64,000 bases of DNA from Bacteroidales bacterium UBA2287 (GTDB lineage: Bacteria; Bacteroidota; Bacteroidia; Bacteroidales; Tenuifilaceae), in the NCBI GenBank assembly GCA_002345675.1, contig DDWL01000038.1, positions 1 through 64,000 of the forward strand, given 5' to 3'. The notes below the pieces were generated by a model. It did not search any database. It was not told the DNA's origin and saw nothing but the letters and a program-made list of their open reading frames with translations. The first letter of the stretch is position 1; each line of letters opens with the position of its first letter. The translations under genes were made by a program, and so were the position numbers. Shown one piece after another: positions 1 to 9,888 of the stretch.

Positions 1-36
1 CATTATATTATTCTAATTACTTAAACATTGATTTTA

Positions 37-68
37 TTGCAATTATCACTCAAAAAAGGCTATATTTA
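37..68 (+). promoter_or_regulatory. candidate Bacteroidota promoter for the first sensor gene
   Basis: TTG at 37-39, 21 nt, then TATATTTA at 61-68, which matches TAnnTTTG except for the last base. The ATG at 98 lies 29 nt downstream. It is a weak match, supported mainly by position. Confidence 0.35.
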
Positions 69-97
69 GATGTTTTTTAACATCTAAATTACTTCCT

Positions 98-3073
98 ATG
101 AATATTACAAAACCAGCTACCAATAAATTACAACTTTTTCTTGTTGTTATTGCTGTTAGCATTTTAGTTATTTCAGGTGGAATTTTATACTACAATAGCG
201 AACGAAACCAAATTCGGAACGAAAAGTACAATGAGCTAAAAGCGATAGCCGACCTAAAGGTTAACCAAATTGAGCAATGGTATGGCGAAAGGCTTTCGGA
301 GGCACAATTCTTTTCGCAAAACGAGCCTTACGTTGAAATTGCTAAGCAAGTAGTTAAAGGAAACTCCAATCAAAAGCTATTACTCCGAACATCGTTATCG
401 CATATACTTTCAAACAAGAGGTACGAAAATATTTTTATTGTTAATAAAATGGGCGAGTTGGTTTTTAGTGTCGACACCACTTTCTCAGTATTAGATACTC
501 TATCAATTTCTATTTTAAAAAAGGTTTATGAAACCAAAAAAGTAATTTTTAGCGACTTTTACTATAGTAATGCACATAAAGAAATTCACCTCGATATAGT
601 AGCACCCATAGTTAATAGTAGCAATGAAGTATTTGCGACCCTAATTTTTAGGGTAAACCCCGACGATTACCTGTACCCTTTAATTCAAAACTGGCCTACA
701 CCCAGCAGAACTGCCGAAACCCTTTTGGTTCGAAAAGATGGCGATAGCGTTAAGTTCCTGAATAAATTACGGCATGCCGACCATATCCCTCTAAAATTGC
801 AAATTCCTCTTACAAAGGTTAATGTTCCAGCAGTTCAGGCCATTATAGGGCATACTGGCATTTTCGAAGGTGTTGATTATAGGGGAGTAGATGTGCTTTC
901 GAAAATTCGACCCATTAATAATACACCTTGGTTTATGGTGGCTAAAGTGGACAGTGAAGAGATTTTTGCGGAGCTATACTTTAGGACGATGTTAATTGCA
1001 ATAATAACCTTTGTTTTAATATTGTTTTTTGGAGCCTCGGTGGCTTGGTTTTACCATTATCGCCAAAGGAATATATACAAAAAACTACTCGAAAGCGAAA
1101 TCGATTTGCACCAATCGCAGGAGGAATTTAGGGCAACGCTTTACAGTATTGGCGACGGAGTAATAACAACCGACAAAAAAGGGTTAGTAAAACAACTTAA
1201 CCCTGTTGCAGAGGCTCTTACAGGTTGGAAGGAGACAGATGCTAAAGGAAAAAAACTCGAAGAGGTATTTAATATTATTAACGAAGAAACCCGAAGTACT
1301 GTCGAAAGCCCAGTTAGCAAAGTGCTTAAAAAGGGTTTAATTGTTGGCCTTGCAAACCATACCTTGCTAATTTCGAAAAATGGAACTGAAATTCCCATTG
1401 CCGACAGCGGAGCCCCAATTAAAAACAGAAAGGGCGAAATTGATGGTGTCGTGTTGGTTTTTCGCGATCAAACCGAGGAGCGAGCAAACGATAAAGCTTT
1501 AAGAGCGAGCGAAGAACGCTTCCAAATGCTATTTAACAAAGCCCCGCTTGGTTACCAATCGCTCGATATAAAGGGAAACTTTATTGATATTAACCAGCAA
1601 TGGCTCGATTCGCTTGGTTATTCCCGCCACGAGGTTATTGGCAAATGGTTTGGCGATTTTCTTGCGCCAGAATATAAGGATGGTTTTCGTGAACGATTCC
1701 CAGTTTTTATTGCACAAGGACATATTCATAGCGAGTTTGAAATGCTTCATAAGAATGGGGAAAAAAGGTATATAGCTTTCGATGGAAAAATTGGCCATGA
1801 TAAGTTGGGCGAGTTTGTTCAAACCCATTGCATACTAAAGGACATTTCAGAAGAGAAGAAGGCTGGACTATTACTGCAAAAAAACAGCGAAGAAATAGCT
1901 AAAAAAATCGAAGAGCTAAATCAAAAGAATCAGGAGCTGATTGCAGCCAAAGAGAGAGCTGAAAAAAGCGAAGAGATTTTACAGGAACAAAAAAAGGAAA
2001 TTGAGATAAACAACCAAAGTTTAGAAAGCCTATTAAGGATTTCTCAGTATTCTTCAACCTCTATTCAAGAGTTATTGGATTTTGCATTGGAAGAATTAAT
2101 TCTATTAACAAAAAGTAAAATTGGGTACATCTATTTTTATAACGAAAACACAAAGCAATTTGTTCTTAACACTTGGTCCAAGGAAGTTATGAGTGAGTGC
2201 AAGGTTATGAATCCCGGTACTATTTACGATTTGGACAAAACAGGTTGCTGGGGTGAAGCCGTAAGACAACGTAAGCCCATTGTAATTAATAATTACGTTG
2301 AAGAAAATTCCATAAAAAAAGGAACGCCACAAGGTCATGTACACCTTACGAAATTCCTTACAGTTCCAGTTATTATTGATAATATAATTGTTGCTGTTTG
2401 CGGAGTTGCCAATAAAGATTCGGATTACGATAATTCTGATATTCGACAATTAACCTTACTAATGGATAGCGTTTGGAAAATTTCGGAACGTATTACAATG
2501 ATAAAGGAATTAACATTGGCCAAAGAGAAAACCGAGGAAAGCGAGAGTAAACATTGGAACCTTATTGAACAAATGCAGGAAGGGTTGCTGGTAGTTAATA
2601 ACGATGATGTAATTGTGCTGGTAAACCCTATATTATGCAAAATGCTTGGTTACCAAAAAGAGGAATTAATTGGCCAAGTGGGGTATAATATACTACTAAA
2701 AGAATCTGATAAACAGAATATTATCAGAAAAAACCTTGACCGTCAAAAAGGAATTCATGAGCAATACGAAGTGGAAATGCTAACCAAAAAAGGGGAAAGC
2801 ATCATATTCCTTTTGAATGCTTCGCCGGTAAAGGATCAAAACGGAACAATTGTTGGGTCAATGGCAACCTGCATTGACGTTACTGAACGAAAAAAAGCGG
2901 AAGCCGAGCTTCGAGAACTAAAAAACAACCTAGAATTGGAGGTTGAAGCTAAAACAGCAGAATTAAGGGAAAAGCTATCCGAATTGGAGCGGTTTCACGA
3001 TGCCACAATCGACCGTGAAATTAGAATGAAGGAGCTTAGGGATGAAATAAAACGGCTAAAGAGCAATACGTAA
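98..3073 (+). CDS. membrane PAS/GAF multi-sensor protein without a kinase domain
   Basis: A 991-residue sensor. Membrane segment at about 12-32, a periplasmic sensor region at about 40-295 resembling a Cache domain, and a second membrane segment at about 298-320. In the cytoplasm follow PAS domains at about 345-470 and 475-600, a coiled coil at 605-660, a GAF domain at 665-815, a third PAS at 825-950 and a charged coiled-coil tail. PAS ends carry the usual TERKKAE-type signature. There is no H-box, N-box, receiver, GGDEF or phosphatase domain, so it must pass its signal by protein contact. The tail (ELERFHDATIDREIRMKELR) recurs in the next gene, and 41 nt of it are identical in DNA (2984-3024 and 4905-4945). 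I infer that it docks on a kinase, perhaps one in this island. Ligands unknown. Confidence 0.85.
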   Translation: MNITKPATNKLQLFLVVIAVSILVISGGILYYNSERNQIRNEKYNELKAIADLKVNQIEQWYGERLSEAQFFSQNEPYVEIAKQVVKGNSNQKLLLRTSLSHILSNKRYENIFIVNKMGELVFSVDTTFSVLDTLSISILKKVYETKKVIFSDFYYSNAHKEIHLDIVAPIVNSSNEVFATLIFRVNPDDYLYPLIQNWPTPSRTAETLLVRKDGDSVKFLNKLRHADHIPLKLQIPLTKVNVPAVQAIIGHTGIFEGVDYRGVDVLSKIRPINNTPWFMVAKVDSEEIFAELYFRTMLIAIITFVLILFFGASVAWFYHYRQRNIYKKLLESEIDLHQSQEEFRATLYSIGDGVITTDKKGLVKQLNPVAEALTGWKETDAKGKKLEEVFNIINEETRSTVESPVSKVLKKGLIVGLANHTLLISKNGTEIPIADSGAPIKNRKGEIDGVVLVFRDQTEERANDKALRASEERFQMLFNKAPLGYQSLDIKGNFIDINQQWLDSLGYSRHEVIGKWFGDFLAPEYKDGFRERFPVFIAQGHIHSEFEMLHKNGEKRYIAFDGKIGHDKLGEFVQTHCILKDISEEKKAGLLLQKNSEEIAKKIEELNQKNQELIAAKERAEKSEEILQEQKKEIEINNQSLESLLRISQYSSTSIQELLDFALEELILLTKSKIGYIYFYNENTKQFVLNTWSKEVMSECKVMNPGTIYDLDKTGCWGEAVRQRKPIVINNYVEENSIKKGTPQGHVHLTKFLTVPVIIDNIIVAVCGVANKDSDYDNSDIRQLTLLMDSVWKISERITMIKELTLAKEKTEESESKHWNLIEQMQEGLLVVNNDDVIVLVNPILCKMLGYQKEELIGQVGYNILLKESDKQNIIRKNLDRQKGIHEQYEVEMLTKKGESIIFLLNASPVKDQNGTIVGSMATCIDVTERKKAEAELRELKNNLELEVEAKTAELREKLSELERFHDATIDREIRMKELRDEIKRLKSNT

Positions 3074-3167
3074 TAGCGAATTTTAATTTTATTATATTAA
3101 TTAACTTAATTAACATATGCTTGCTTACTAGCAGGTAATTAAAATATTGGTAATTAAACTTTTAGTT

Positions 3168-4991
3168 ATGAATAGAAATTTACTGGATTTTATCGACTTC
3201 GAAAAGGTAAATTCCTTGCTCGATGGTTTTAATACTTCTACAGGATTTGTAACCGCTATTATAGACCATAAGGGAAACATACTTTCTAAATCGGGATGGA
3301 GAGAAATTTGCAACAATTTTCATAGGGTAAACCCCGAAACTGCTAAAAATTGCAGAATTAGCGACACCGAACTAGCCAATAAATTTGCCAATGGCGAACA
3401 CTACCACTTTTACAAGTGTTTAAACGGATTGGTCGATGTTGCAGTACCCATAATAATTAATGGAGAACATATTGCCAACCTGTTTTCGGGCCAATTCTTT
3501 TTCGAAAATCCCGATAGAGACCTTTTTAAAGAAAAAGCCAAACAGTTTGGGTTCGACGATAAAAAATACCTCGAAGCGCTTGATAATTTACCTGTTGTTT
3601 CAAAAGAAAAGGTTATACAGGTAATGGATTTTTTGCATAATACAACCCAACTTATTTTCGAAGTTAGCTTCCAAAAAATGGAGCAAGCCGATCTTTATAG
3701 GGCACTAAAAGAAAGCGAATTACAGTACCGAAACCTTGCAAATGCTGGTTCTGCTCTTATTTGGACCTCGGGAGTTGATAAACTATGCAATTACTTTAAC
3801 CAAACTTGGCTAAACTTTACCGGTCGCTCTCTTGAGCAGGAAAAGGGAAATGGGTGGGTTGAAGGGGTTCACCCCGACGATTTAGACAGATGCTTTGAAA
3901 CCTATGTTACCGCATTCGATAAGCACGAACCATTCGAAATGGAGTACCGATTGCGCCATGTAAGCGGCGAATACCGAATTATTCTGGATTTAGGTACACC
4001 AAACTTCGACAACAATGGCGAGTTTATTGGCTATATTGGCCATTGTTTCGATATTACTGAGCGTAAAAAGGCTGAGGAGCAAATCAGATTTCAGGCTGAC
4101 ATTATAGACAATTCTCCCGTAATTGCAGCTTATCACGACAAGGAGTTAAACATGGTATGGGCGAATAGAGCTTACCAGGAAGCCACAGGATTGAGCTTAG
4201 AACAAATAAAAGGGAAAAAATGCTACCAGATTTGGAATTTATCAAAGCCTTGCCAGGGTTGTCCTGTAATTACTGCAATAGAAACCGGAGAGAATGCTTC
4301 CCATGAATTGACGCCCGATAATCAGGATCATTGGCCCGATAATCAAGGATATTGGCTATCGCAAGCCGCGCCTGTACGAGATAAAGAGGGTGCTGTTATC
4401 GGCGCCGTTGAATTCGCGCTTAATATTACCGAGCGAAAGTTATTGGAGAAGAGCATTCGCGAAAGCGAAAAACAGTTTCGGCAGCTAGTCGACAATGCCC
4501 CGCAAGGTATTTTTGTTCAAACCGATGGTTTGTTTGCCTATATAAACCCAATTGCTACAAAACTTTTTGGTGCAAAAAATTATGTTGAATTGGTTGGAAC
4601 TTCGGTTATAGAACGCTTCCATCCCAACTATCGTGAATTAGTAAAACAACGAATAAACCAGCTTAACAACGAGAAAAAAAACGTGCCATTAATCGAAGAG
4701 GTTTGCCTTAAAATCGACGGCACCCCTTTCGATACGGAGGTTTCGGCAGCACCCATAAACTATTTGGGTAAAAATGGGGCTTTGGTATTTTTTCAGGATA
4801 TTACCGAAAGGAAAAAAGCCAATAACGAGTTGTTAGCACTAAAAAGCGACCTTGAGGTTAAAGTTAAGGAAAAAACAAAGGAGCTTAACGAACGAGTTGC
4901 CGAGTTGGAGCGGTTTCACGATGCCACAATCGACCGTGAAATTAGGATGAAAGAGCTAAGGGATGAAATAAACAGGCTAAAAGGGCTTTAG
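3168..4991 (+). CDS. PocR/PAS sensor protein without a kinase domain
   Basis: About 607 residues from the ATG at 3168. The frame is open to a TTG at 3147, but the ATG directly precedes the conserved domain start (NLLDFIDFEKVNSLLDGF). Residues about 5-170 form a PocR-type ligand-binding domain with conserved Cys and His residues (REICNNFH, KNCRISD, YKCLNGL). Three PAS domains follow at about 185-310, 315-440 and 450-570, then a coiled coil ending in the same tail as the preceding gene. No membrane segment or signal peptide is visible, so it is probably cytosolic. PocR domains are known to bind small organic ligands such as hydrocarbon derivatives; the ligand here is unknown. With no output domain it probably works through a partner shared with the upstream sensor. 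The second PAS has an inserted Cys-containing stretch (KPCQGCPV), also found in the PAS of the 5450 kinase. Confidence 0.85.
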   Translation: MNRNLLDFIDFEKVNSLLDGFNTSTGFVTAIIDHKGNILSKSGWREICNNFHRVNPETAKNCRISDTELANKFANGEHYHFYKCLNGLVDVAVPIIINGEHIANLFSGQFFFENPDRDLFKEKAKQFGFDDKKYLEALDNLPVVSKEKVIQVMDFLHNTTQLIFEVSFQKMEQADLYRALKESELQYRNLANAGSALIWTSGVDKLCNYFNQTWLNFTGRSLEQEKGNGWVEGVHPDDLDRCFETYVTAFDKHEPFEMEYRLRHVSGEYRIILDLGTPNFDNNGEFIGYIGHCFDITERKKAEEQIRFQADIIDNSPVIAAYHDKELNMVWANRAYQEATGLSLEQIKGKKCYQIWNLSKPCQGCPVITAIETGENASHELTPDNQDHWPDNQGYWLSQAAPVRDKEGAVIGAVEFALNITERKLLEKSIRESEKQFRQLVDNAPQGIFVQTDGLFAYINPIATKLFGAKNYVELVGTSVIERFHPNYRELVKQRINQLNNEKKNVPLIEEVCLKIDGTPFDTEVSAAPINYLGKNGALVFFQDITERKKANNELLALKSDLEVKVKEKTKELNERVAELERFHDATIDREIRMKELRDEINRLKGL

Positions 4992-5069
4992 TTCTTTGAA
5001 ATTGATTTTAATGATTACCCGTAAACGTCATTGCGAGAGTTTCGATAGCAATCCATAGCAATAAGGTCA

Positions 5070-5395
5070 TGGAGGCATTTATCTGATAATCAGCATCAAT
5101 TTGTTTATAAAAAAGTAGTAAGAATTTTAGCTACGGAGTAGCTAACTGTTTATAGTTACAAAAACTATAATTAACCAAAAGCTCCATAGGAGCGCCCTAA
5201 AAATATGGTAACCGAGTTTACGAGCACTACGAAGCTAAACACCTTTTCAAAAATGTACGTACAAATTGTTTTTGCGGTTCAAGAGAGCGCTCCTCTGGAG
5301 CTTTTAGCGTTTTAATAAATATTTACTATAAACATAAAGCCCCTCTGGGGCAATTGATAGTATTGCGTTTTTTAATAATAGCCTGTCGGCTTTGC
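5070..5395. repeat. intergenic palindromic element, copy A
   Basis: Fills most of the 458-bp gap 4992-5449. It contains several 13-15-bp palindromes with a 3-nt centre: AGCTACGGAGTAGCT (5129-5143), GCTCCATAGGAGC (5181-5193), GCTCCTCTGGAGC (5289-5301) and GCCCCTCTGGGGC (5339-5351). It also has the heads TGTTTATAG and CTATAAACAT in opposite orientations. It aligns over its length with copy B at 13667-13965. I see no coding potential. The first 75 bases of the gap (4992-5069) show nothing recognisable. Confidence 0.8.
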
Positions 5396-5449
5396 TTATT
5401 TATCGAGGCGTGGCAAACATTAAAACAAAATTAATCAGTTTTTAAATTT

Positions 5450-8353
5450 ATGAATACCTATTCTAAAATACTTTTGTTCCTATTTGCAATCGCAATTCCC
5501 TGTGTTGCTTCGGCTACAGTCAGTTCTGTCGACTCAACCTTATTTCAATTTAAAACCATAACCATTTCGGCTGAACCCGACTACCCGCCTTACTGCATTA
5601 TCGACAAAAATGGTAACCCCGATGGTTTTGCCATCGATCTTTTTAAAGCAGCAGCCAAAGCAGTTAATATCGATGTAATTATTAAAATAGGAATTTGGAA
5701 CCAGATTAAGCAAGATTTGGCCGAAGGTAAAATTGATGCCCTTCCCTTTATGGGTAGAACCCCCGAACGCGAACCCTATTTCGATTTTACATTACCCTAC
5801 CTTTCGCTCCACGGGGCAATATTTGTTAAAAAAGGGAATATAAGTATTACTTCAATTAATGAATTAAAAAATAAAAGATTGGGGGTTCTACTGGGCGATA
5901 ATGCCGAAGAGTATGCTCGAAGGGTAAACCTTTCAAATAGTATTATAACTACCAATACATTCGAAGAGGCTTTTCGACTGCTCAACAATGGCGAGGTCGA
6001 TGCGGTTATTGCTCAACGGGTTATGGGTTTGAATTTATTAAAACTAATGAACTTAAATACCATAGCCCCACTCGAAGTTCAAATGCCCAACTTCCGCCAG
6101 GATTTTTGCTTTGCAGTAAAAAAAGGTGATTCAGAACTTCTCTCTCGTCTAAACGAAGGGTTGTCAATTGTAATTGCCAATAAAACCTTTGACGAGATTC
6201 ATTATAAGTGGTTTGGTCCTTCAATTAAGGAGCAATTATCAAACTTCGATATTTTGCAAATAGCAGTTAAAATTCTTGTTCCGCTTATAATCATTTCAGC
6301 TTTAGTGCTTATCATTCTTTTGCGCCGAATGGTTAAGGTAAAAACTAAAAGTTTACAGAATGAAATTCGTGAGCGTCATAAAACCAACCTTCTTCTAATC
6401 GACCAACAGCTACTGCTCGAAAAAATGGAAAGGGTTAGCAAAGTGGGCGGTTGGGATTACAATGTGGAAACAAAAAAGGTAACATGGACCAGAGGTGTTT
6501 ACGACATTTATGGGGTATTTCCCTATGAATTTGACCCATCGAGCCCCATTTCCGATATCCAATTTTACCATCCCGATGACCAAGCAACAATAAACTTAGC
6601 TTTTACACGAGCCCTTGAGGATGGAGATTCCTACAGCCTCGAGCTGAGGTTAATAACCCCAACTGGAGTACAAAAGTGGGTTCGAACAACTGGGCAAGCC
6701 GAACTTGATAATGGCACAATTGTGCGGATTTTTGGTTACATAATGGATATTACCGAAACAAAAATTGCCGAGGAAAAATTACAGTTAGCAGCAAGCGATT
6801 GGCAAACTACTTTCGACTCATCGAAGGATGCCATTTGGATAATGGACAAGGAAAACCTAATACTTAGGGCCAACAGAACCTCCGAAAGCTTATTTAATGC
6901 TCAAAAGGGCGGGTTAATTGGTAAGCATTGCTGGGAGGTTGTTCATGGTACCTGTGAGCCTTTAAAAAATTGTCCTGTGGCAAATATTAAGCAAAGTTTG
7001 AGTCGCGAAACGGGCGAACTTATGATTGGTAGCCGATGGTACGAAATTATTTTGGACCCAATTATTGACGAGTGCGGCGAGTACAACGGAGCAGTTCACT
7101 TAGTTTACGATATAACCGAAAACAGAAAAGCCGAAGAAGCACTTAAAGAACAGGAAGAAATTTTTAGGCACTTTATGGAGCATAGCCCCATTTACGTTTT
7201 CTTTAAAGACGAGAATATAAAACCAGTTAAGCTAAGCAAAAACTACGAGCAAATGCTTAATAAGCCATTGGATGAATTGTTGGGCAAATCGATGGATGAC
7301 CTTTTCCCATCCGATCTTGCCAAAGCTATGATTGCCGATGATCAAAAAATATTGGCAGAAGGTAAAACAATTACAATTGATGAGGAATTTAACGGGAGGT
7401 ACTTTACTACAATAAAGTTTCCAATTATAATCGACGGAAAATCCCGCTATTTGGCGGGATATACCCTTGATATTACCGAAAACAAAAAAGCCGAAAAAGA
7501 ACTACTTGAGCTTAAGAATAATTTGGAAATAAAGGTAGAAGAACGTACTCGAGAACTCGAAGTACAACTACAAAAACTCGACAAAAGCCAAAAAGCTATG
7601 CTTTATATGGTCGAGGATTTAAATAGTTTGACTCAGGATTTAGTGAAGGAGCGACAAAAATTAGAGATTTCGAATAAGGAACTCGAAGCCTTTTCGTACT
7701 CCGTTTCTCACGACTTACGTGCACCTCTTAGGGCTGTCGATGGCTTCAGCCGAATGGTTATGGAGGACTATTCGAACATTATCGACAGCGAAGGGCTAAG
7801 GCTGCTTGGTATTGTACGCGAAAATGTACAAAAAATGGACAAGCTAATAACCGACCTGCTTTCCCTTTCGCGCGTTTCGCGAACCGAAATAAGCCTTAGT
7901 AAAATTGATATGGCAGGAATGGCAAACTCAATGTTTCATGAAGTGATTGGAAACGACAATGCTGAAAAAGTAACCTTAACCATTGGCCCATTGCCCGAAA
8001 TTTACGCCGATACCACCCTTATGCGACAGGTATGGCAAAACCTTATTGGTAACGCCATAAAGTACTCGAAACCAAAGGAAAAGCAAATAATTGAAATTTA
8101 CGGCAATACCGAAAATGGCGTAAACACCTATTGCATTAAGGACAATGGGGTGGGCTTTAACCCTGGGTACAAACTGAAAATATTCGATACATTTCAACGG
8201 CTACATAAATCGAAAGAATTTGAGGGTACTGGTATTGGCTTGTCCATTGTGCATCGTATTATTACCCGCCACGGCGGAAATGTTTGGGCCGATAGCATTG
8301 AAGGTGAAGGAGCAACATTTTGCTTTTCGTTACCTGTGAGGGAGGTTGTTTAA
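5450..8353 (+). CDS. sensor histidine kinase with periplasmic solute-binding domain and PAS domains
   Basis: A 967-residue kinase. Signal peptide (about 1-23), then a family 3 solute-binding (Venus-flytrap) domain at about 35-260, as in BvgS/EvgS-type sensors, which in the family bind amino acids or similar small molecules. A membrane segment at about 275-297 leads to three PAS domains (about 330-445, 450-565, 570-690), a coiled coil, then HisKA with the phospho-acceptor His754 (VSHDLRAPLRAVDGF) and a HATPase domain with N-box WQNLIGNAIKYSKP, G1 DNGVGF and G2 GTGIGLS. All catalytic motifs are intact. The transmitter resembles bacteriophytochrome-type kinases, whose usual partner is an Rcp1-like single receiver; one lies at 9889. 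It has no receiver of its own. Long repeats flank the gene, so it may be its own transcription unit. Confidence 0.9.
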   Translation: MNTYSKILLFLFAIAIPCVASATVSSVDSTLFQFKTITISAEPDYPPYCIIDKNGNPDGFAIDLFKAAAKAVNIDVIIKIGIWNQIKQDLAEGKIDALPFMGRTPEREPYFDFTLPYLSLHGAIFVKKGNISITSINELKNKRLGVLLGDNAEEYARRVNLSNSIITTNTFEEAFRLLNNGEVDAVIAQRVMGLNLLKLMNLNTIAPLEVQMPNFRQDFCFAVKKGDSELLSRLNEGLSIVIANKTFDEIHYKWFGPSIKEQLSNFDILQIAVKILVPLIIISALVLIILLRRMVKVKTKSLQNEIRERHKTNLLLIDQQLLLEKMERVSKVGGWDYNVETKKVTWTRGVYDIYGVFPYEFDPSSPISDIQFYHPDDQATINLAFTRALEDGDSYSLELRLITPTGVQKWVRTTGQAELDNGTIVRIFGYIMDITETKIAEEKLQLAASDWQTTFDSSKDAIWIMDKENLILRANRTSESLFNAQKGGLIGKHCWEVVHGTCEPLKNCPVANIKQSLSRETGELMIGSRWYEIILDPIIDECGEYNGAVHLVYDITENRKAEEALKEQEEIFRHFMEHSPIYVFFKDENIKPVKLSKNYEQMLNKPLDELLGKSMDDLFPSDLAKAMIADDQKILAEGKTITIDEEFNGRYFTTIKFPIIIDGKSRYLAGYTLDITENKKAEKELLELKNNLEIKVEERTRELEVQLQKLDKSQKAMLYMVEDLNSLTQDLVKERQKLEISNKELEAFSYSVSHDLRAPLRAVDGFSRMVMEDYSNIIDSEGLRLLGIVRENVQKMDKLITDLLSLSRVSRTEISLSKIDMAGMANSMFHEVIGNDNAEKVTLTIGPLPEIYADTTLMRQVWQNLIGNAIKYSKPKEKQIIEIYGNTENGVNTYCIKDNGVGFNPGYKLKIFDTFQRLHKSKEFEGTGIGLSIVHRIITRHGGNVWADSIEGEGATFCFSLPVREVV

Positions 8354-8394
8354 CGTAGTAATATTTTGAATTAGGCATTTAGTTAATAATGAAT

Positions 8395-8512
8395 GATGCC
8401 AGCGGCATCAAATGTTTATAGAAAAAAATGATATTAGAATTTGTACGACCCCAGCTGGGGTCGAATACCCTAATCTCAAAAGTTTCTATAAACATTCAAA
8501 CCCTCTGGGTTT
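8395..8512. repeat. inverted pair of REP-like palindromes with TATAAACAT heads
   Basis: Order: GATGCCAGCGGCATC (8395-8409), ATGTTTATAG (8412-8421), a central perfect 18-bp palindrome CGACCCCAGCTGGGGTCG (8446-8463), CTATAAACAT (8486-8495), AAACCCTCTGGGTTT (8498-8512). The outer units are in opposite orientation. The same head-plus-palindrome design occurs in the elements at 5070 and 13667. It sits in the gap between two signalling genes. Confidence 0.8.
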
Positions 8513-8581
8513 GGTAAATTTTACTTGTTATTATAAATGCGCCTAATTCAATAATTTTATTTACAATCAGCATACTGTTAT

Positions 8582-9742
8582 ATGAAAAAAAACGGAACTA
8601 TTCTAATCGTCGACGACTCGGAAGCTTTGCTCGAATTAATAACGAGTTTACTTAGTACCGAAGGTTATTCAACCTCCACGGTCGAAACGGGCGAAGCTGC
8701 AATCGAGTTCCTAATCAACAATCAACCCGACCTAATTCTACTCGACCGTACTTTACCTGGTATGAATGGCTTTGAGGTTTGTAAGCAAATAAAAAGGATG
8801 AAAAGGGTGGGGAAAATTCCAATAATATTCCTTACAGCTTCAACCAATGTAAAGGAAAAGGTGGAAGGTTTTCGTATTGGCGCAGTGGACTACATAACCA
8901 AACCATTTGAAAAAGAAGAACTTTTAGCAAGGGTTAATTCACACTTCGAACTTTACAAACTTTCTCAATTGCTCAAGGAGCAAACTGAGGTGCTTAAGGA
9001 GAGGGAGAATATTTTAAGCGACCTTAATGCTACAAAGGATAAATTCTTCTCAATAATTGCACACGACCTAAAGGGTCCCTTCAGCAATATTTTTGAATTA
9101 TCGAAATTACTAAAAGAGAAATGCAGCGAAAGCGACGAGGGGGAAGCTAAAGAAATTATTCGACATTTATACACCACCGCCGAAAATACTCGAAATTTGC
9201 TCGAAAATTTGCTCGAATGGGCATCGATCCAGCGTGGAAAAATTGAGTACAACCCCGAAAATGTTAACTTACATTCAGCAGTAAGCGAATGCTTTAATGT
9301 ATTAATGGCCAATTCAAAATGCAAGTCGATATCGATGGCAAACAAAATTTTGCCTAAAACTACTGTGTTTGCCGATTTTAATATGCTTAACACCATACTT
9401 CGAAACCTTGTTTCGAATGCAATTAAATTTACTCCCAAGGACGGAACAGTAACCGTTTACGAAAATGGAATAAAGGATACTATTACTATTTGCGTAAGCG
9501 ACAATGGGGTTGGAATGGATTTAAAAACAGCAAATAATCTTTTTAATGCAAACAAAGTACAATCGACCTATGGTACCGAAGGCGAGCAAGGCACTGGCTT
9601 AGGCTTACTGCTTTGTAAAGAATTTGTAGAAAAGCACGGGGGCAAAATTTGGGTTGAGTCGGAGGTGGGTGTTGGAACAAAGTTTTGGTTTTCGCTACCT
9701 TGGCATGATAATACAGTCCTTATAGGAACAGCATATCGGTAA
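8582..9742 (+). CDS. response regulator-histidine kinase (REC-HisKA-HATPase)
   Basis: A 386-residue soluble protein with no membrane segment. A receiver domain at about 1-120 has the acidic pair at 10-11 (VDDS), phospho-acceptor Asp55 (LILLDRTLPG), the conserved Thr (FLTAST) and Lys (DYITKPF). A short coiled coil leads to HisKA with His161 (IIAHDLKGPFSNI) and a HATPase domain with NLVSNAIKFT, DNGVGM and GTGLGL. Kinases with an N-terminal receiver usually act mid-relay: the receiver is phosphorylated by another kinase and controls the attached transmitter. There is no HTH, so DNA output must come through a partner such as the single receivers at 9889 or 13226. Target unknown. Confidence 0.9.
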   Translation: MKKNGTILIVDDSEALLELITSLLSTEGYSTSTVETGEAAIEFLINNQPDLILLDRTLPGMNGFEVCKQIKRMKRVGKIPIIFLTASTNVKEKVEGFRIGAVDYITKPFEKEELLARVNSHFELYKLSQLLKEQTEVLKERENILSDLNATKDKFFSIIAHDLKGPFSNIFELSKLLKEKCSESDEGEAKEIIRHLYTTAENTRNLLENLLEWASIQRGKIEYNPENVNLHSAVSECFNVLMANSKCKSISMANKILPKTTVFADFNMLNTILRNLVSNAIKFTPKDGTVTVYENGIKDTITICVSDNGVGMDLKTANNLFNANKVQSTYGTEGEQGTGLGLLLCKEFVEKHGGKIWVESEVGVGTKFWFSLPWHDNTVLIGTAYR

Positions 9743-9795
9743 AAAAACCAGTAACTAATGTTAACCTGCCCCGTCAGTGACAGCATATCGGTAAA
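9728..9795 (+). repeat. 16-bp direct repeat of a gene end
   Basis: ACAGCATATCGGTAAA occurs at 9728-9743, covering the last codons and stop of the upstream kinase, and again at 9780-9795, 52 bp downstream. The following bases are also loosely alike. It looks like the remnant of a small tandem duplication. Confidence 0.6.
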
Positions 9796-9888
9796 GCCAG
9801 TTAATAATCAGGTTAAAACATTTCTTGTAGTAAATAATTATCGTATATTTATTGATAATTTTTTGAACTTCTTTTAAAAACCCTACAG

